NCBI GenBank assembly: GCA_016110215.1
Contig: JADWQD010000003.1
Coordinates: forward strand, 1,550,001 to 1,614,000
DNA length: 64,000 nucleotides
Source: Capronia americana
Taxonomy: Eukaryota; Ascomycota; Eurotiomycetes; Chaetothyriales; Herpotrichiellaceae
Reading direction: 5' to 3'
Shown: positions 43,879 to 55,163 of the stretch, piece by piece
Numbering within the stretch: position 1 is the first letter of the stretch
How the letters are laid out: each line of letters opens with the position of its first letter
Made by a program: the position numbers and the translations under genes
Notes under the pieces: model-generated
Told to the model about the DNA's origin: nothing
Databases searched by the model: none
The model's input: the letters and a program-made list of their open reading frames with translations, nothing else

Positions 43879-46081
43879 CTGGTGTCCTTCTTCGGCGATT
43901 TCGAGGCAGACCCAGACCCAGACCCAGGAGACCATACTTGCACGTCCGGGATGTCGGCGTAATTCGCAGGGAAGAGCACCGGACCCGACACCTTCTTGGA
44001 CACCTTGCCCGTCGCGTTCTTGGGCAGCTCCCCGTCGATGACGCGCAGGAGAGTGGGCAGCTTGTACCGTGCGAGTTTCCCGCCGAGGTCCTTGCGCAGC
44101 TGAGCCAGCGTGAGCGGTTTTCCTCCTCTGCTGCCGCTGCCACTGCCGCTACCGGGGCGAGACGAGTATTCGTATGTCGTCTGGTCATCACGCAAGCGCA
44201 CTGCAGCGGCGACGCGCTGGCCCCACTCGGCGTCCTCAACGCCCACCACCATCACCTCGTCGACGTACGGCAGGCCCAGGCACTCGCGCTCGACGTCGAG
44301 CGCCGAGATCTTGTACCCGCCGCTCTTGAGCATGTCGACCGACGCCCGGCCCAGGATGAAGAAGTACTCGCCCTCGCGCCGCGCCATGTCGCCCGTCTTG
44401 TAGAATCCCTCCGAGTCGTGCGCGGCCCGCGTGGCCTCTTCGTCGGATATATACCTATGATATGAGATGGAAAATAAATGTCAGCGTGGGGAATAAAACA
44501 GAGAGGCAAGAGACAAGAGGTGAGAGGTGAGAGTGGAGAGAGGGAAATGTGAATCGCGAATCCTAACCCCCTGGGCTTTAAAGGAGTCCGAATGCTTTTT
44601 GTTGCGTGGAGGGGAATCAAACATACCCCATGAACATCCCCGGGCTCTTGATTAGGAGTTCGCCTTCATCACCATCGCCACCGCCACCGTCGGCGAACCG
44701 GACTTGCACTCCAGGAGAACACACGCCCACGGAGCCCGAAGGAGTGTCGCCGGGCTCGAGAGCCATTTTGAAAACGGCCCCGGACTCGGTGCTCCCGTAG
44801 CGCGTCAGGATGCGTTTTCCGCCCCGGAGAGTTTCCCAGAACTCCTCGACCGGTCGAGGTAATGCAGACGTGCCGCAGAGCATGCCGCGGATTTGCGTTG
44901 CTGCTGCTGCCGCCGTTGCTGCCGTAGCAGAGTTGATGGAGCCCTCGTCAGAAGGAGAGGTGGAAGAAGAGGAGGAGGAGCTTGAGCTCGATGTCATCAC
45001 CACCGCACGGCTGCTACTACTCTGCTGAAAATGGCGCATCATCCGCACATACATGGTCGGCACACCCGTGAAGAAGGAGATGCCGCCCTTCTTCCACCTC
45101 TCCCACGTCCAGTCAGCGCTGAACGGGCCGCTGCGGAACTCGATGCTCGCGCCGCGGATCAGGAACGGGAAGAAGGACAAGTATGCCCCCGTAGCGTGGT
45201 GCACGGGCAGGAGGTGCAGGATGCGGTCGTCCTCGCCGACCTTGTAGTGGTCGGCCACGGAGCGCGCCACTTCATGCATCATCGCCCGTCGGTGCACCGC
45301 GCCCTTGGGCCGGCCTGTGGTTCCGGACGTGAAGATGACGAACGCGGGCGCGTTGTCGTCCATGTATCGGTCCGAAGAGCTGGCGATGTCGTCGGGCCGG
45401 TGGCTCCAGCTCCGCAGCGAAGGGGCGATGAGGATCTGGCGAAAGTCAAAGTCGCGCTGCAGCTGCAGCTTATTCTTATTCTGCTGCTGGCCGGAGCGTT
45501 GCCTTTGCAGCACGGCTGTTTCTAACTCGCGGCCCTGATGGGCCAGGTCCGAGGCTGTCAGGACTGCCACACATTGGGCTTTTTCTAGAAAGTAGCATGC
45601 CTCCTCCAAAGGCGCCTGGGGGCCTGGTAAATCATTCAAAAAAGCGCGGCCTTAGTTAAATATATTCGACAAAGACACGGGCTTGCAAGCCCTATTGTGT
45701 GAGGCCAGGCTTTTGAGATGCTTACTTACTGATGGGCACCACGACAGCTCCTAATGCGAGAACACCCAGAACTGCAACGGTGTACTCGTAGCCGCCGGCA
45801 GCCAGGACGGCGATGAAAACAGGTTTGCCGCCGCCTCCGCCTCGGACCAGGCCTTCTCGCGTTGTCCCGTCCAGGGTTTCGAGCAGGTCATTCCGCATTT
45901 CCAGCACGTCCGTCAGCAGCTGGATCCGAGACTTTTCCATGCCGAGGTTGACGTCGGCGATGATGGTTCTCGAGGGTGCATCATGGGCCAGCCGCAGTAT
46001 TTGGTTGAAGAATGGACAGTTGGGCAAGACATTCCGGCCCCGGTGCGGTGGCACCAAGTCGGCACGGTCTGGGATCTGCAT
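43860..46081 (-). CDS. Acyl-CoA ligase, ACSF3/malonyl-CoA synthetase-like (copy B)
   Basis: Three exons, 46081-45730, 45623-44627 and 44454-43860, encode 647 residues. The P-loop FTSGTTGRPKG is at about 215-225, then LPVHHATG, RYGSTESG, YKTGDMARR, SGGYKISALDVERE and an intact catalytic-lysine segment PKNATGKVSKK. The intron-1 join gives VVPISPQAPLEEA, matching copy A (VPTSPLVTLEEA), which also has a phase-1 intron there. The C-terminus GMARL fits a variant PTS1 (ARL). Low-complexity inserts set it apart: Gly-rich near residue 85, Ser/Ala-rich at about 318-360 and Gly/Ser near the hinge. The substrate is unknown; the family includes malonyl-CoA synthetases. Confidence 0.92.
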
Positions 46082-46573
46082 TTTCCTTCTTCTTAGTGTA
46101 ACGGTGCGTAAAGATCGTCAAGTTGCACCAGGAGACCCGCGCCTGTTCCTCGCGTGCACAGCTCAGCAGCAGCTCCTATAAGTGGGATGAAAGATAGGGG
46201 AGAAGAGAGGCACAGAAATGCGACTGATCAGAAACCCAACTCGCTCATTGATGCCGAGAGCAGGTATTGTATTGAATCTTGTTGTTGACGGGTTTGACCC
46301 ACATATCGCCGAGGGTGTTTGGGAGGAGAATGAATCCCCGTCCGCCCGGCTCACGAATGCCGAAAAAGTGAGGACGGCAGGACTAGTAGAACTGGACAGG
46401 GAAATAAGTGGAAAATCGATACTGTACATTGCCGCCCCGACTCTGGGGAAATGCGGGAGCGGGAAATAATTGGAGTATCTCACGGCTAACGAGCCGGTGA
46501 TATGATCGGGTACATATAGGATATGGTTTGGGCTCGAAAGAGGCACCCCAACTCAATGTCTAGATTTTTCAGA
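46082..46573. other. Intergenic: ligase B upstream region
   Basis: No gene supported; frames on both strands lack features. Confidence 0.5.
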
Positions 46574-46996
46574 CTATATGAGAACCCTATCCCTGTCCCG
46601 AAGGCGATGAGATCCCCATGCTGTACTGCAGATTACCATCAACCGCCGCCGCCGGCCAGGCCGATCGACCGCTGCTACACGACCGGGAGCACTGAAAGAC
46701 GGGAACCATACAGAAGGCGACATTTCGGAGTAGCTGGCTTGGTCTTCGGTAAAGATAGGTGGAATGTAGACGGCCATGGTATTTCCTCCTCTCATCGTTT
46801 GGAGCATCTGGCGTAGCACCGCCGAGACTGTATGATAGAGGAGTCTTTGTCGTCCGTTTGTAAGAATATCAGCAAACTTGGCCCTATCCTGGCCTGTGAT
46901 GGCGGTAGACCCCTCGGATTCCAGGACGAAAAACTTGTATTCCGCGGGCTCTGGCTCGACATCTCTGGCAATCGAAAGGGACGTGACACGTTTCAT
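46574..46996 (-). CDS. Possible small hypothetical protein (weak)
   Basis: An uninterrupted 140-codon frame from ATG 46996 with balanced composition (SIARDVEPEPAEYKFFVLES, then VYIPPIFTEDQAS). I recognise no family. It sits between ligase B and regulator B on the same strand, which would suit a fourth member of island B. But the last 40 codons are Arg-rich and chance-like, so the true end may be earlier or the frame may be spurious. Confidence 0.3.
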   Translation of the reverse strand: MKRVTSLSIARDVEPEPAEYKFFVLESEGSTAITGQDRAKFADILTNGRQRLLYHTVSAVLRQMLQTMRGGNTMAVYIPPIFTEDQASYSEMSPSVWFPSFSAPGRVAAVDRPGRRRRLMVICSTAWGSHRLRDRDRVLI

Positions 46997-47564
46997 CTTC
47001 TTTCCATTGCTTAGACAGTCCAAAGAATGAGATTATGAGAAGGGAGAAAGAAAGCCCATGATATGCGGACAAGAACTAGGTTTTCTTCGTTCTATTCACT
47101 CTGTCAAGGGTATCTATCATCTATGTAAATCCTGTAGAAGGAGATCACTCACACTGTGAATTGAGGAAGTCGATAAAATACGCGCCCAAGGACCAGAGTA
47201 TTATCCTTACCATACGATTACCCGCATTTGCCGTTGCCGTCGGCTCGTAATCGATCTGGTCCAATAAATCATCTTAACCCACATCTTTCGAAGTTTTCCT
47301 TTTGTCCAATCGCTACCAGCGGGACAGACGGCTTTCTCTTGTGGATATGGTGGTTTCCCCAAATCTTCCCCTCCGCAAGACGTGCGACAAATGTTTCCAG
47401 TAGGCAAACCATGCCTTGGAACTTTGCCACAAACCTGCTCTCCTCAACCAAGACCATGCTCGCCAAGGTACAGAGTGGGCAAGTATAGGAGTTAGGACAC
47501 CGTGGGAAGTCCACGCAGAGGAATACATATAAGATACACAGGCACGAAGCCAGCAAGATGAGAT
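46997..47564. other. Intergenic, no gene seen
   Basis: 3' region of regulator B; no domain-bearing frames. Confidence 0.5.
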
Positions 47565-49792
47565 CTATCTCAAGTCCTGCAGAAGCCTTTCGTGAAGTGA
47601 CCCGAAGAAATCGTCATCGTCCAGGCCAGGTCCTGGCCCCAAGGCTTCGTCAACACCCATCCAGTCATCGCTGTCGCGTGTGAACCACGAGTCTCCCGCT
47701 GTATATTCTGGCATCTCTCCGGATGAGGCACCCAAGGCAGTCGATAGAGATCTCGGTGGGGCAACCGTTGTTGGCTCCCGCATGGTGCTATCGCAGATTG
47801 CTGTTGGATCAGGTCTTAGATTCACGGGATTGAGATTGCCAGGGGCAGAAGCACTCTGGAATCGGGCGTCGGGTTCCTCTTGCAAGTTGACCCGTGTAGC
47901 GTCTACTGCTGTGTCAATGATATGCCTCTTCGGACATAACTCCGCTGGGACCATTTCAAAGAATGAAAACTGTTCGGGGGAAAGATCCAGATCTCTCAGA
48001 GGTCGATGTGTTTCCTGTCCGCGCCTCACAGCATCGACGAGGCTTGTCAAAATCCGCAGGGCCCGGCGTGCAGAGTGCCAAGTCTTTGCCATTTCATGAA
48101 GGGACTTTTGAATTACCGACAACTCAAGTTTGGAGACGTCCCAGAGTGAGGTGAAGTTGACGCAACACAACTGCGGCAGAGCAGCCACTCGGAGGTAGAA
48201 TATGCTCATCGGGGCCAGACACCGGAGCTGGTCACGAGCCAAGAAATCCTCAAAAATCCGCGCAACACACGAGGAGGCGAGGATTGGCGCTATCGATGTA
48301 CAATTGCCAGGACGCCCAGGTCCGTAAAGGATGGAGATGGCGGTAAAGTATATCAGGTATAGCTGGCGCACCCTCAAATCATAATCCAGGGCATTGTTGA
48401 GCTTCAAGCACTCGGGGAGGTGGGAGATCCATCGCTGGAGATTCCGACCAATCTCAACCGGCGCCCAATGGGAATATCCACCACTCAGAGCTTTGCCACA
48501 TTGCCCAAGAATTGAACAAATCTCGACGTATGCGATAAAGAGGCGAGCGTTCTTGTTGTCTTGAGGAAAGTCCGCAACGGTCGGTAGGCTGATATTGCAA
48601 TCAACCAAGTTGATGGCTCGAGGACGGCCGTGAGCTACGGACAGGAGACAATCTCGCGCCTGTTCCGAATCAGTGGATTCAGGGACGAGCAAGTAGAGGC
48701 AGACAGACTCACGAACAGTGTCCAGAAGAGCCTTCGCCGCAGCTGGCACTTGGCGGATTTAGGATCTGGCTCGCGATGCAACCCTATCTGAAAGCCCAGG
48801 CCAACGGCGATCCTGAGCCAGAAGCCGCTGGAGTGGATTGAGACGTGTTCAGGCCCGCTTGGGTTGTACCATTGTATCAAGCACAGTGCGCTGATCGTGT
48901 TCAGGGGATCCGGCTCCAGGTCCGCGAAGAACAGCGCCTTGGCTTTGTTGTAGAAAGTCGCACAGTCCGAATTCGGCAACCGGGCTGTAGGCTGGACTCG
49001 ACTGCCTGCAACGAGCACAGCTTGAGTCAGGAGTAGCGACCCTCCCCGGGTCGAGTCAGGGTGCCCAGATCCAGCATTCTGGAGCTTGAGGTCCTCTATC
49101 TCGACCACCGGCATCCAAGGACTGCAGATTTTGAGAAAGTTGTCGATGAGGCCATCACGTACCGGTCTTGGTGGGAAATCAAATGCCTTCAACGATTGTA
49201 GATACGTTATCTCGGCGTCTCCTCTCGAGGTCTTGGGTGGGTCGCCGTCAGGTTCTCTTTCTGTGGCGAATTCCCCTGGTAGATACTCTGGTCTGCCAAC
49301 ATAGGCGAGAGTCTCACTGGTGGGTGAGCAAGAGTTGCCGTACTTTGCTGTTGTTGCGGGGCTGTGTTCAGTGGCGGCTCCCGGCATGGGTGGAAGTGTA
49401 CGATCCTCAATTGATTTGATGAGCGACGCATTGCTCTGTGCCTCGATAGCTGCTGGCAAGTCGGGCACCTCGTTGAAACACGTCAGGTCACGTCGCTTCC
49501 TCTTGTGAGGGCTTGAAGCATTCATCATTAGCGAAGAACTGGAGTGGTGATCAAGACGTGATCTGACTCGCTCTTACGTGCATGCAATCCTCTGGAATCG
49601 ACAATTGGAACAGGGCCCTTGACCATGAACCAGATCGCAGCGAACCTACGGGGCGGTTGTTAGTGAATTTGTCGACCAATACCCAGCTAAGAGCCGAGGA
49701 CTCGCCTTTCGTTTATGGCACGCGATACATGCCTGTCTACTCCTTCTTGCAGATCCTGCTGCTTCCCCTGTGTGGACAGGACTCAACGACAT
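47565..49792 (-). CDS. Zn2Cys6 transcription factor with fungal_trans domain (regulator B)
   Basis: Four exons, 49792-49706, 49645-49578, 49538-48713 and 48659-47565, give 691 residues. The binuclear cluster is Cys22, 25, 32, 41, 44, 51 with the same spacing as regulator A (C-x2-C-x6-C-x8-C-x2-C-x6-C). Its first intron begins GC (AAG|GCGAGT) and ends TAG, a GC-AG intron lying exactly where regulator A has a GT-AG intron. Exons 2 and 4 are 68 and 1095 nt, the same as in A. FWLRIAVGLGFQIGLHREP and RRLFWTLFARDC mark the fungal_trans region; the acidic end (DDDDFFG) could be an activation domain. It likely controls ligase B and symporter B. Intron 2 is only 39 nt. Confidence 0.92.
49646..49705 (-). 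other. GC-AG intron in regulator B
   Basis: A 60-nt intron with donor AAG|GCGAGT and acceptor CCGTAG. Removing it joins CIACHKRK to VRCDLV, completing the zinc cluster in frame; no GT donor gives this result. Confidence 0.85.
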
Positions 49793-50851
49793 CTTGACCC
49801 AAATGATAGCATTGCCGAATCTGAGCTTTGGTCGTTCCCAACGTGCATATAGTTCCCCATAGGTCGCGGTGGAAATTCCTCGGTCTTACCCCGCCTCCAA
49901 GGTGATGCCCCATGCGGAGGGTACTGGAAGGAAGGTGAAAGTGAGGGAAACGGACAAGGCGCCAAGCCCTAAATTTGTAATGACGCTACGAGGTAAAAGA
50001 CGCCGAACTGCCTTTTGCATCACGTACGTGACACGCAAAGTCCCCCCACGGATGCCTCCCTCGAAACCCGCGTAGGAGAAGAAAGATAGACAGTTCACAA
50101 ATCCTCAAGCATAATCCCATCGACTTCGTACAGCAGCTTTTGAGTCTTCTAGTCTCGAAGTTGATCGTCTCAGCAGGGTAACGCAGAGGCAGAGGCAGAC
50201 AGACGTGGCTCTTCAAAGGTATGAATGTGTCGAGTATTCCATATTCCATCCAGCCTGGTATACCTACACAGTATACGGATAGCAATAGATCGACTCTGTA
50301 CTGTACCTCGTATGTACCTCGCATTCCTTACGCTATCCTACAATCTCTACCCTCTCCCATGGAGTGTGGTGTGGTCCGGTCCATTTTTGGTCTCCCCTTC
50401 CCAACCCACCGCAACATGCTATCTCTGGTGTCTCCATGCTCCGTGCTTCGTACTTCAGCCACGGAATGGATATGAACATATATACACATACAAATACACA
50501 TAGAAGATTCGTAAAATCGCCCCCTAGGGAACCCCTATGTCCCTGTGGCCTCCTTTCCGCGAAAGCTCTCAGCCCAGCGGGCTCGCGTTCTCTCGGGTCT
50601 CTTTGGCCCGGCGCCCCATAGACTCCGTACACCGCATATAATGCACAATGCACTATGCGCCATGCCCAATTCCCTCAGCAATCCATACGTGCAAGGTCAT
50701 CATGCAACGTGGGCAGGTGACTGGGCGAACGAGCGCCGGAAAAAAGGGAATTGTCGTCAATCAAACAGACCGACGTGAAAAGAGGTCCATAACCAACAAC
50801 ATTACACAATGAAAATGAAGATCGATCGATCGCCTTGAGGCCACTCTGGGA
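49793..50851. other. Intergenic: regulator B promoter and 3' side of the disordered orphan
   Basis: No gene seen. No CCGCGG hexamer was found in this promoter, unlike that of regulator A. Confidence 0.5.
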
Positions 50852-53707
50852 TCAGGTGCTCTCGACGACCAAGCCCACGGAAAGGCCAGGTCGATGGCCC
50901 CTCTCCGCCTGCACCACCACGGGCGAGTAGCTCTTCTTCTCGAGGATTTCCCACTTGCGAGCCTCCTTGATGAGTTTCTTCTCGGACTCTTTGCTCCACA
51001 TGAGTTTCCCGAAACTGCCGGACTTGCCATCTGCTTGTGGTTTGACGACTTTGGTCTTGGATGAGAAGTCCTTCGAAGCCCGGGACGCGGATTTCGCCGA
51101 CGAGGCCGTCCGTTTGTGCCGGTGGCCCAGGATGCCGCCCTTGGCTGCTTTGGCGGATTTGTTGGACTTTTGCGATACCGCGGAGGGGTTGCGGTTGTGG
51201 GCTGAGGGTTGACGATGTACCTGCTGTGGCGGAATTTGTGGTTGAAGCGTTTGAGCTTGGCCCTGGGCTTGGGCTTGAATTTCGGCGCGGCGGGCCGCGA
51301 GTCGAGGTCCAGGAATATGTACTCGAGCGGATTGTTTGCGGGAGAGCGAGATGGTCCGCGCAACTGCGACTTCGGCCGAGCCTACTGGGTTCAGGGCAAC
51401 CGGGTTGGGACGAGGTGGGACTGTCTTCTCTAGACCACGGAGGGACGAGCTCTGAGGAGACTGGTGAGGCGGTTGTGGCTGCACAGAGGATGGCATCGTG
51501 GCCGATCGTTCCTTCGAAACCCGTTGGGGCGGGTTGCGCAGGATCAGATCCTCGGTGTTGGCCCGGACAGGTCTCGTCGGTGTGACACCCGCTCGCTGTT
51601 CGATGGCCGTCACAGTACCCTTGGGGGCAAATTTCGACATGGGGATGAACTTGGCATCCTTCTTCGGCACCGGCGGTGGCTTGTCTTCCGAAGGCGAGGG
51701 AGGTATCGGGGTTCGCTTGGGACTAGGGGGGCCTTGAGGGATGGTCGGTGAGTCGTCAATAGGTCGATCGACGCGCCTGACCGCTGCAATCCGAGGCGAG
51801 ACCAGCTTGGCGACTGGGATTTGTTGAGTTTTTGCACCGGCCGTGGGTGACGCGTCAGGTCTTGGGGAGTCGTCTTCTTTCAGCTCTACCACTGGTGAAG
51901 GAATCAGGCGGCTGACTTCTTCGTGGCTTTTGCTCGTGAGTCTGAGATGATGATCCGCTGGCTTTGGGGGCTGCAGTTTCGACAGCGACGAAGGCAGCGG
52001 TGGTCGGTCGTCGTGATCTGCGATTGTGACAGTAGGAATAGACGGCAGCATATCTAACCTAGGAATATCCCCCGTTGGCGTAGTGAGTCGCTCCACTGCA
52101 GCTATTGCCTCATCGAAGTAAGCCGTGTTGACTGAAGTGTGTTTGGTGGTCCACGCGGACTGGCTGCCGGTCGATGCTGGAGCCGGTTCCGACGGACCTT
52201 CATCGGACGTCGAAGCCTCCATTTGCCGCAGGCGACTGGAAGGGGCTGCCCGCTTCGACCTTGTGCGGGCGAGCTCGACTTGTGCAGAGTCCGGCCTCGT
52301 CATGACAAAATGCCCATCCTCCATGCCCTTCGAGTCCCGGAACGACTTGATGTCGAAGAAGATCTCGTCCACTGTGGTTGCAGAAGATACGGATGATTGG
52401 AAAGAATGAGCCGAACTCCAGGGTGCTTCGCGGTCCGTGGATGCTGTATTGTCTTCGGGGCTGTTAAAGATTTGGTCGACAGAGTCTACCCTCTTGGGAT
52501 AGAGTGGCACTGGCTTCGATACGCCGGAGAACTGGTCTTGCATCGGAGACAATCGTGCAGGAGAGGTGGCTGATCTCTTTAGTTGACCTGTCGCGAGGGT
52601 GTCATTCTCTGAGCTGGGCACTCTGCCTACGAACTTGACAGGCGCAGGAGACGTGGTTGGGAACAGTGAATACTTGCTCACTGCCGGTGATTTGGTCATC
52701 GTGGGTGTTGTTAGCCGTCTCGGTGGCATGAGTGGTGTGAGAGGCTTCGAGCCAGGTTTCGAGCTGCCATCCGTATCACCGTCCATTGTGCCCTTGGTGG
52801 TAGGTCGACTGTCCTCGAATGATCTGAGGCTCTCCAAGGTCTTGCTTCGTCTCGCCAGAAGGGAAGAGGAGCGCTTCGCGGCGTCCAGGTTGCGGGGGAT
52901 GGCTAGTTCTAGCTTCGGTATCGGCGGTCTGCTGTGAGGCTCTCCCACGGAGCCAGCATCGGTTGCCGTCGCAGTAGAAGGTCTGGACATCAAGTCGTCT
53001 TCCTGGCTGTGCAGAGGCAAGCCTGCAGCCGTCGCCCCTGTTTTGGCACCCTTCTCAACCGGCGGCGGAGGTGGCTCACGCTTTGGCTGCTCTGGCTGTC
53101 CAGGCCTTGCCCGATCCTCCCCTGCATTGTCGAGCTGAATACTTGGATCTTTGTCCAGTACTACCAAACCCATGGGAAGACCGATGGTCGGTCCTGAAGG
53201 AACCTCATCCCGTCTGAGGACATGCCGTGTCTTGAACAGGGTGCCAAACTTCCTCCATCTCTTGGATTGCATTTGGTTGACCTTGTCTCGAAGTCCTTGT
53301 TGGTGCCGAGCGAAGGAGTTGTGCTCGACTGGACTGCGCGCCTCGGCGTGGTCACTGAAACTCGCAGGCGGATGGCTTGGGCTACCAAAAGCCAGGCCTA
53401 TAAAGCTGTCTTCCGACTTCGATATGCCATTGAGGTTGTGCAGCGGCGAGGGTTTGTGAGTCTCTGACGTTCGAGGTCGGATCGAAGGCAGCTCGACCCG
53501 TGGTTTCCTCTTGCCTGTGTTGCCTCCAGACGTTGTCGGGCGAATCTGAACCAGCCTGGGCCCAACTCTGGACGAGTCCGTCTGAGCAACTGACGGCGGC
53601 TCTCCAAAAGCAAAATCAAATTCCTGATGTTTCGCCGGAGGCTGTGAATCCGGGTCGTTCAGAAGCAGAGGATTTCGTTTTCGAATTGATAACCACCTCG
53701 TCGGCAT
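50852..53707 (-). CDS. Large disordered fungal protein, function unknown
   Basis: A single exon of 951 residues, rich in Pro, Ser, Thr and Lys with no folded domain that I recognise. Short ordered-looking islands include RWRKFGTLFKTRH near residue 150, MGLVVLDKDPSIQ, and the C-terminal block SFGKLMWSKESEKKLIKEARKWEILEKK, likely a helix. Many SP and TP dipeptides and proline runs suggest a phosphorylated scaffold. The paired basic/aromatic islands at the N- and C-terminal ends look conserved, but I cannot test this. It has no signal peptide or membrane helix. It is unrelated in appearance to the metabolic neighbours. Confidence 0.75.
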   Translation of the reverse strand: MPTRWLSIRKRNPLLLNDPDSQPPAKHQEFDFAFGEPPSVAQTDSSRVGPRLVQIRPTTSGGNTGKRKPRVELPSIRPRTSETHKPSPLHNLNGISKSEDSFIGLAFGSPSHPPASFSDHAEARSPVEHNSFARHQQGLRDKVNQMQSKRWRKFGTLFKTRHVLRRDEVPSGPTIGLPMGLVVLDKDPSIQLDNAGEDRARPGQPEQPKREPPPPPVEKGAKTGATAAGLPLHSQEDDLMSRPSTATATDAGSVGEPHSRPPIPKLELAIPRNLDAAKRSSSLLARRSKTLESLRSFEDSRPTTKGTMDGDTDGSSKPGSKPLTPLMPPRRLTTPTMTKSPAVSKYSLFPTTSPAPVKFVGRVPSSENDTLATGQLKRSATSPARLSPMQDQFSGVSKPVPLYPKRVDSVDQIFNSPEDNTASTDREAPWSSAHSFQSSVSSATTVDEIFFDIKSFRDSKGMEDGHFVMTRPDSAQVELARTRSKRAAPSSRLRQMEASTSDEGPSEPAPASTGSQSAWTTKHTSVNTAYFDEAIAAVERLTTPTGDIPRLDMLPSIPTVTIADHDDRPPLPSSLSKLQPPKPADHHLRLTSKSHEEVSRLIPSPVVELKEDDSPRPDASPTAGAKTQQIPVAKLVSPRIAAVRRVDRPIDDSPTIPQGPPSPKRTPIPPSPSEDKPPPVPKKDAKFIPMSKFAPKGTVTAIEQRAGVTPTRPVRANTEDLILRNPPQRVSKERSATMPSSVQPQPPHQSPQSSSLRGLEKTVPPRPNPVALNPVGSAEVAVARTISLSRKQSARVHIPGPRLAARRAEIQAQAQGQAQTLQPQIPPQQVHRQPSAHNRNPSAVSQKSNKSAKAAKGGILGHRHKRTASSAKSASRASKDFSSKTKVVKPQADGKSGSFGKLMWSKESEKKLIKEARKWEILEKKSYSPVVVQAERGHRPGLSVGLVVEST

Positions 53708-55163
53708 GGTGCAAGTCCCGAGCCAGCCGGGAAGGAAAAGTGAACCGATTAAAACGTTGACAAATGAGTGACTGGGAAACGGATAGTGATAAGCGAGAGA
53801 CCTGGCGACTCGGCTCTAGATCCCTGGAATCAAGGCCACCATGAGACTGTTACAAGGTGAGCATCGCGACACGGGCACGCACGCTTCGCCCTGCGGTGTT
53901 CCTTCAACCGAGGGTGTCGAAGTCGTCGAGTCTGAGTTTGGGAAAGGTTGGAAAGTCAGAAACAGCATTCGAGGCACAAAGTGCAACAAAAGTCGCCTGC
54001 CCGCCAATGCCACGGTATGACATGAATTACTTAGACAGCCTTCAACCACGCGGTGCCAAACAGACCGGGGTGTGGCATGACTTGCATGGATGAGGTTGAA
54101 TGCAGGTCTTCGATCTCTCTGTGACCATCAATGCAGGCCTCTCGATAGCCGAATCAGCAGTGTTGCTTTCAGCCATTGCGGCCGGGCAGCGTGATATCGG
54201 CGGGCACAAGGTCGGCAGCTGATGCAGGGAGCACCGCAGCAGACAGTGTGCCTGAGACCAATCTTCGAACAGCGCCGGTCACAGAATTCAAAATGATGGA
54301 AACAGTGAGCATGGCGTTCGGAGAAAATGGGGAGGGGACGTCCAGCCAGCCAGTCACGGCTGCAGGAGCCCAGCGTCGCTCTCGAGGCCCATCGGCCTGG
54401 CGTGCTTCAGATTTCTCTTAGCCTCTCGCGTGGCGTCCTGTCGCAATGTCAGGGCACCGTTCGAATCCTCCGAGAAAGCGCACCAGATGCAATCCATAAC
54501 AGTGTCTATTCTGGGGCACTAAAGGCACATGCACGAGATGAACTGTATTAATGTTAAGTAGTCAAATTCATCAACTCATCGCTCCTGCCCATGTTGCACC
54601 GCTTCACCTTCACCGCTGCTGCTTATCGTCTGTCAATTTCGAGACTCACTGCCGCCGACGTGTTTGGCCTGCCTCGCCACCAATCAGTCCCCGTCAGTCC
54701 TGCAATCTCGTCATCCATGCTGCTTCTTGGCTCTCGGAGTTTTCGGTCGGCCCCTGAAACACGCTTGCCCCAAACGCCCTACAAGAGCGCCACACATCTG
54801 CAAACCCGCTGAGATTCAAGTGACACCGGTAACCGGTTGATGGCCTCAACGTCGCAATCCACCCGCTCGGGTGTGACTGGTCCCTTATTTAACATTTTAG
54901 GGGCGCACGACGCCGAGGAACCCCACGTTGCAGTTTGCCAGACCTTGCTCGACCCTCTTCAACACAATCCCCATTATTGTACTCCGTACTACTCGTACTG
55001 AGTGAGAATAGCAGTGCCGACGACACGAGTCTTCTACAATCACTCCACAGTTCAAAGGGAACAAACGCACGGCTGAAGCATTGTTCGTAACGTATGTATC
55101 ATGGGTGTCCCTCTGAAATGCTGATCATTCCTTTCTTTTTGCTTTCCTCCTCTTCTTGCATGC
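53708..55163. other. 1.45-kb intergenic region, no gene seen
   Basis: Short frames only (up to about 90 codons), none with features. It includes the 5' region of the disordered protein and the 3' end of the cupin gene. Confidence 0.45.

Noticed and set aside
54440..54500. GTTCGAATCC, a tRNA T-arm-like string
   Set aside because: No matching acceptor stem, D-arm or anticodon arm could be folded around it; no tRNA or rRNA gene was found in the window.
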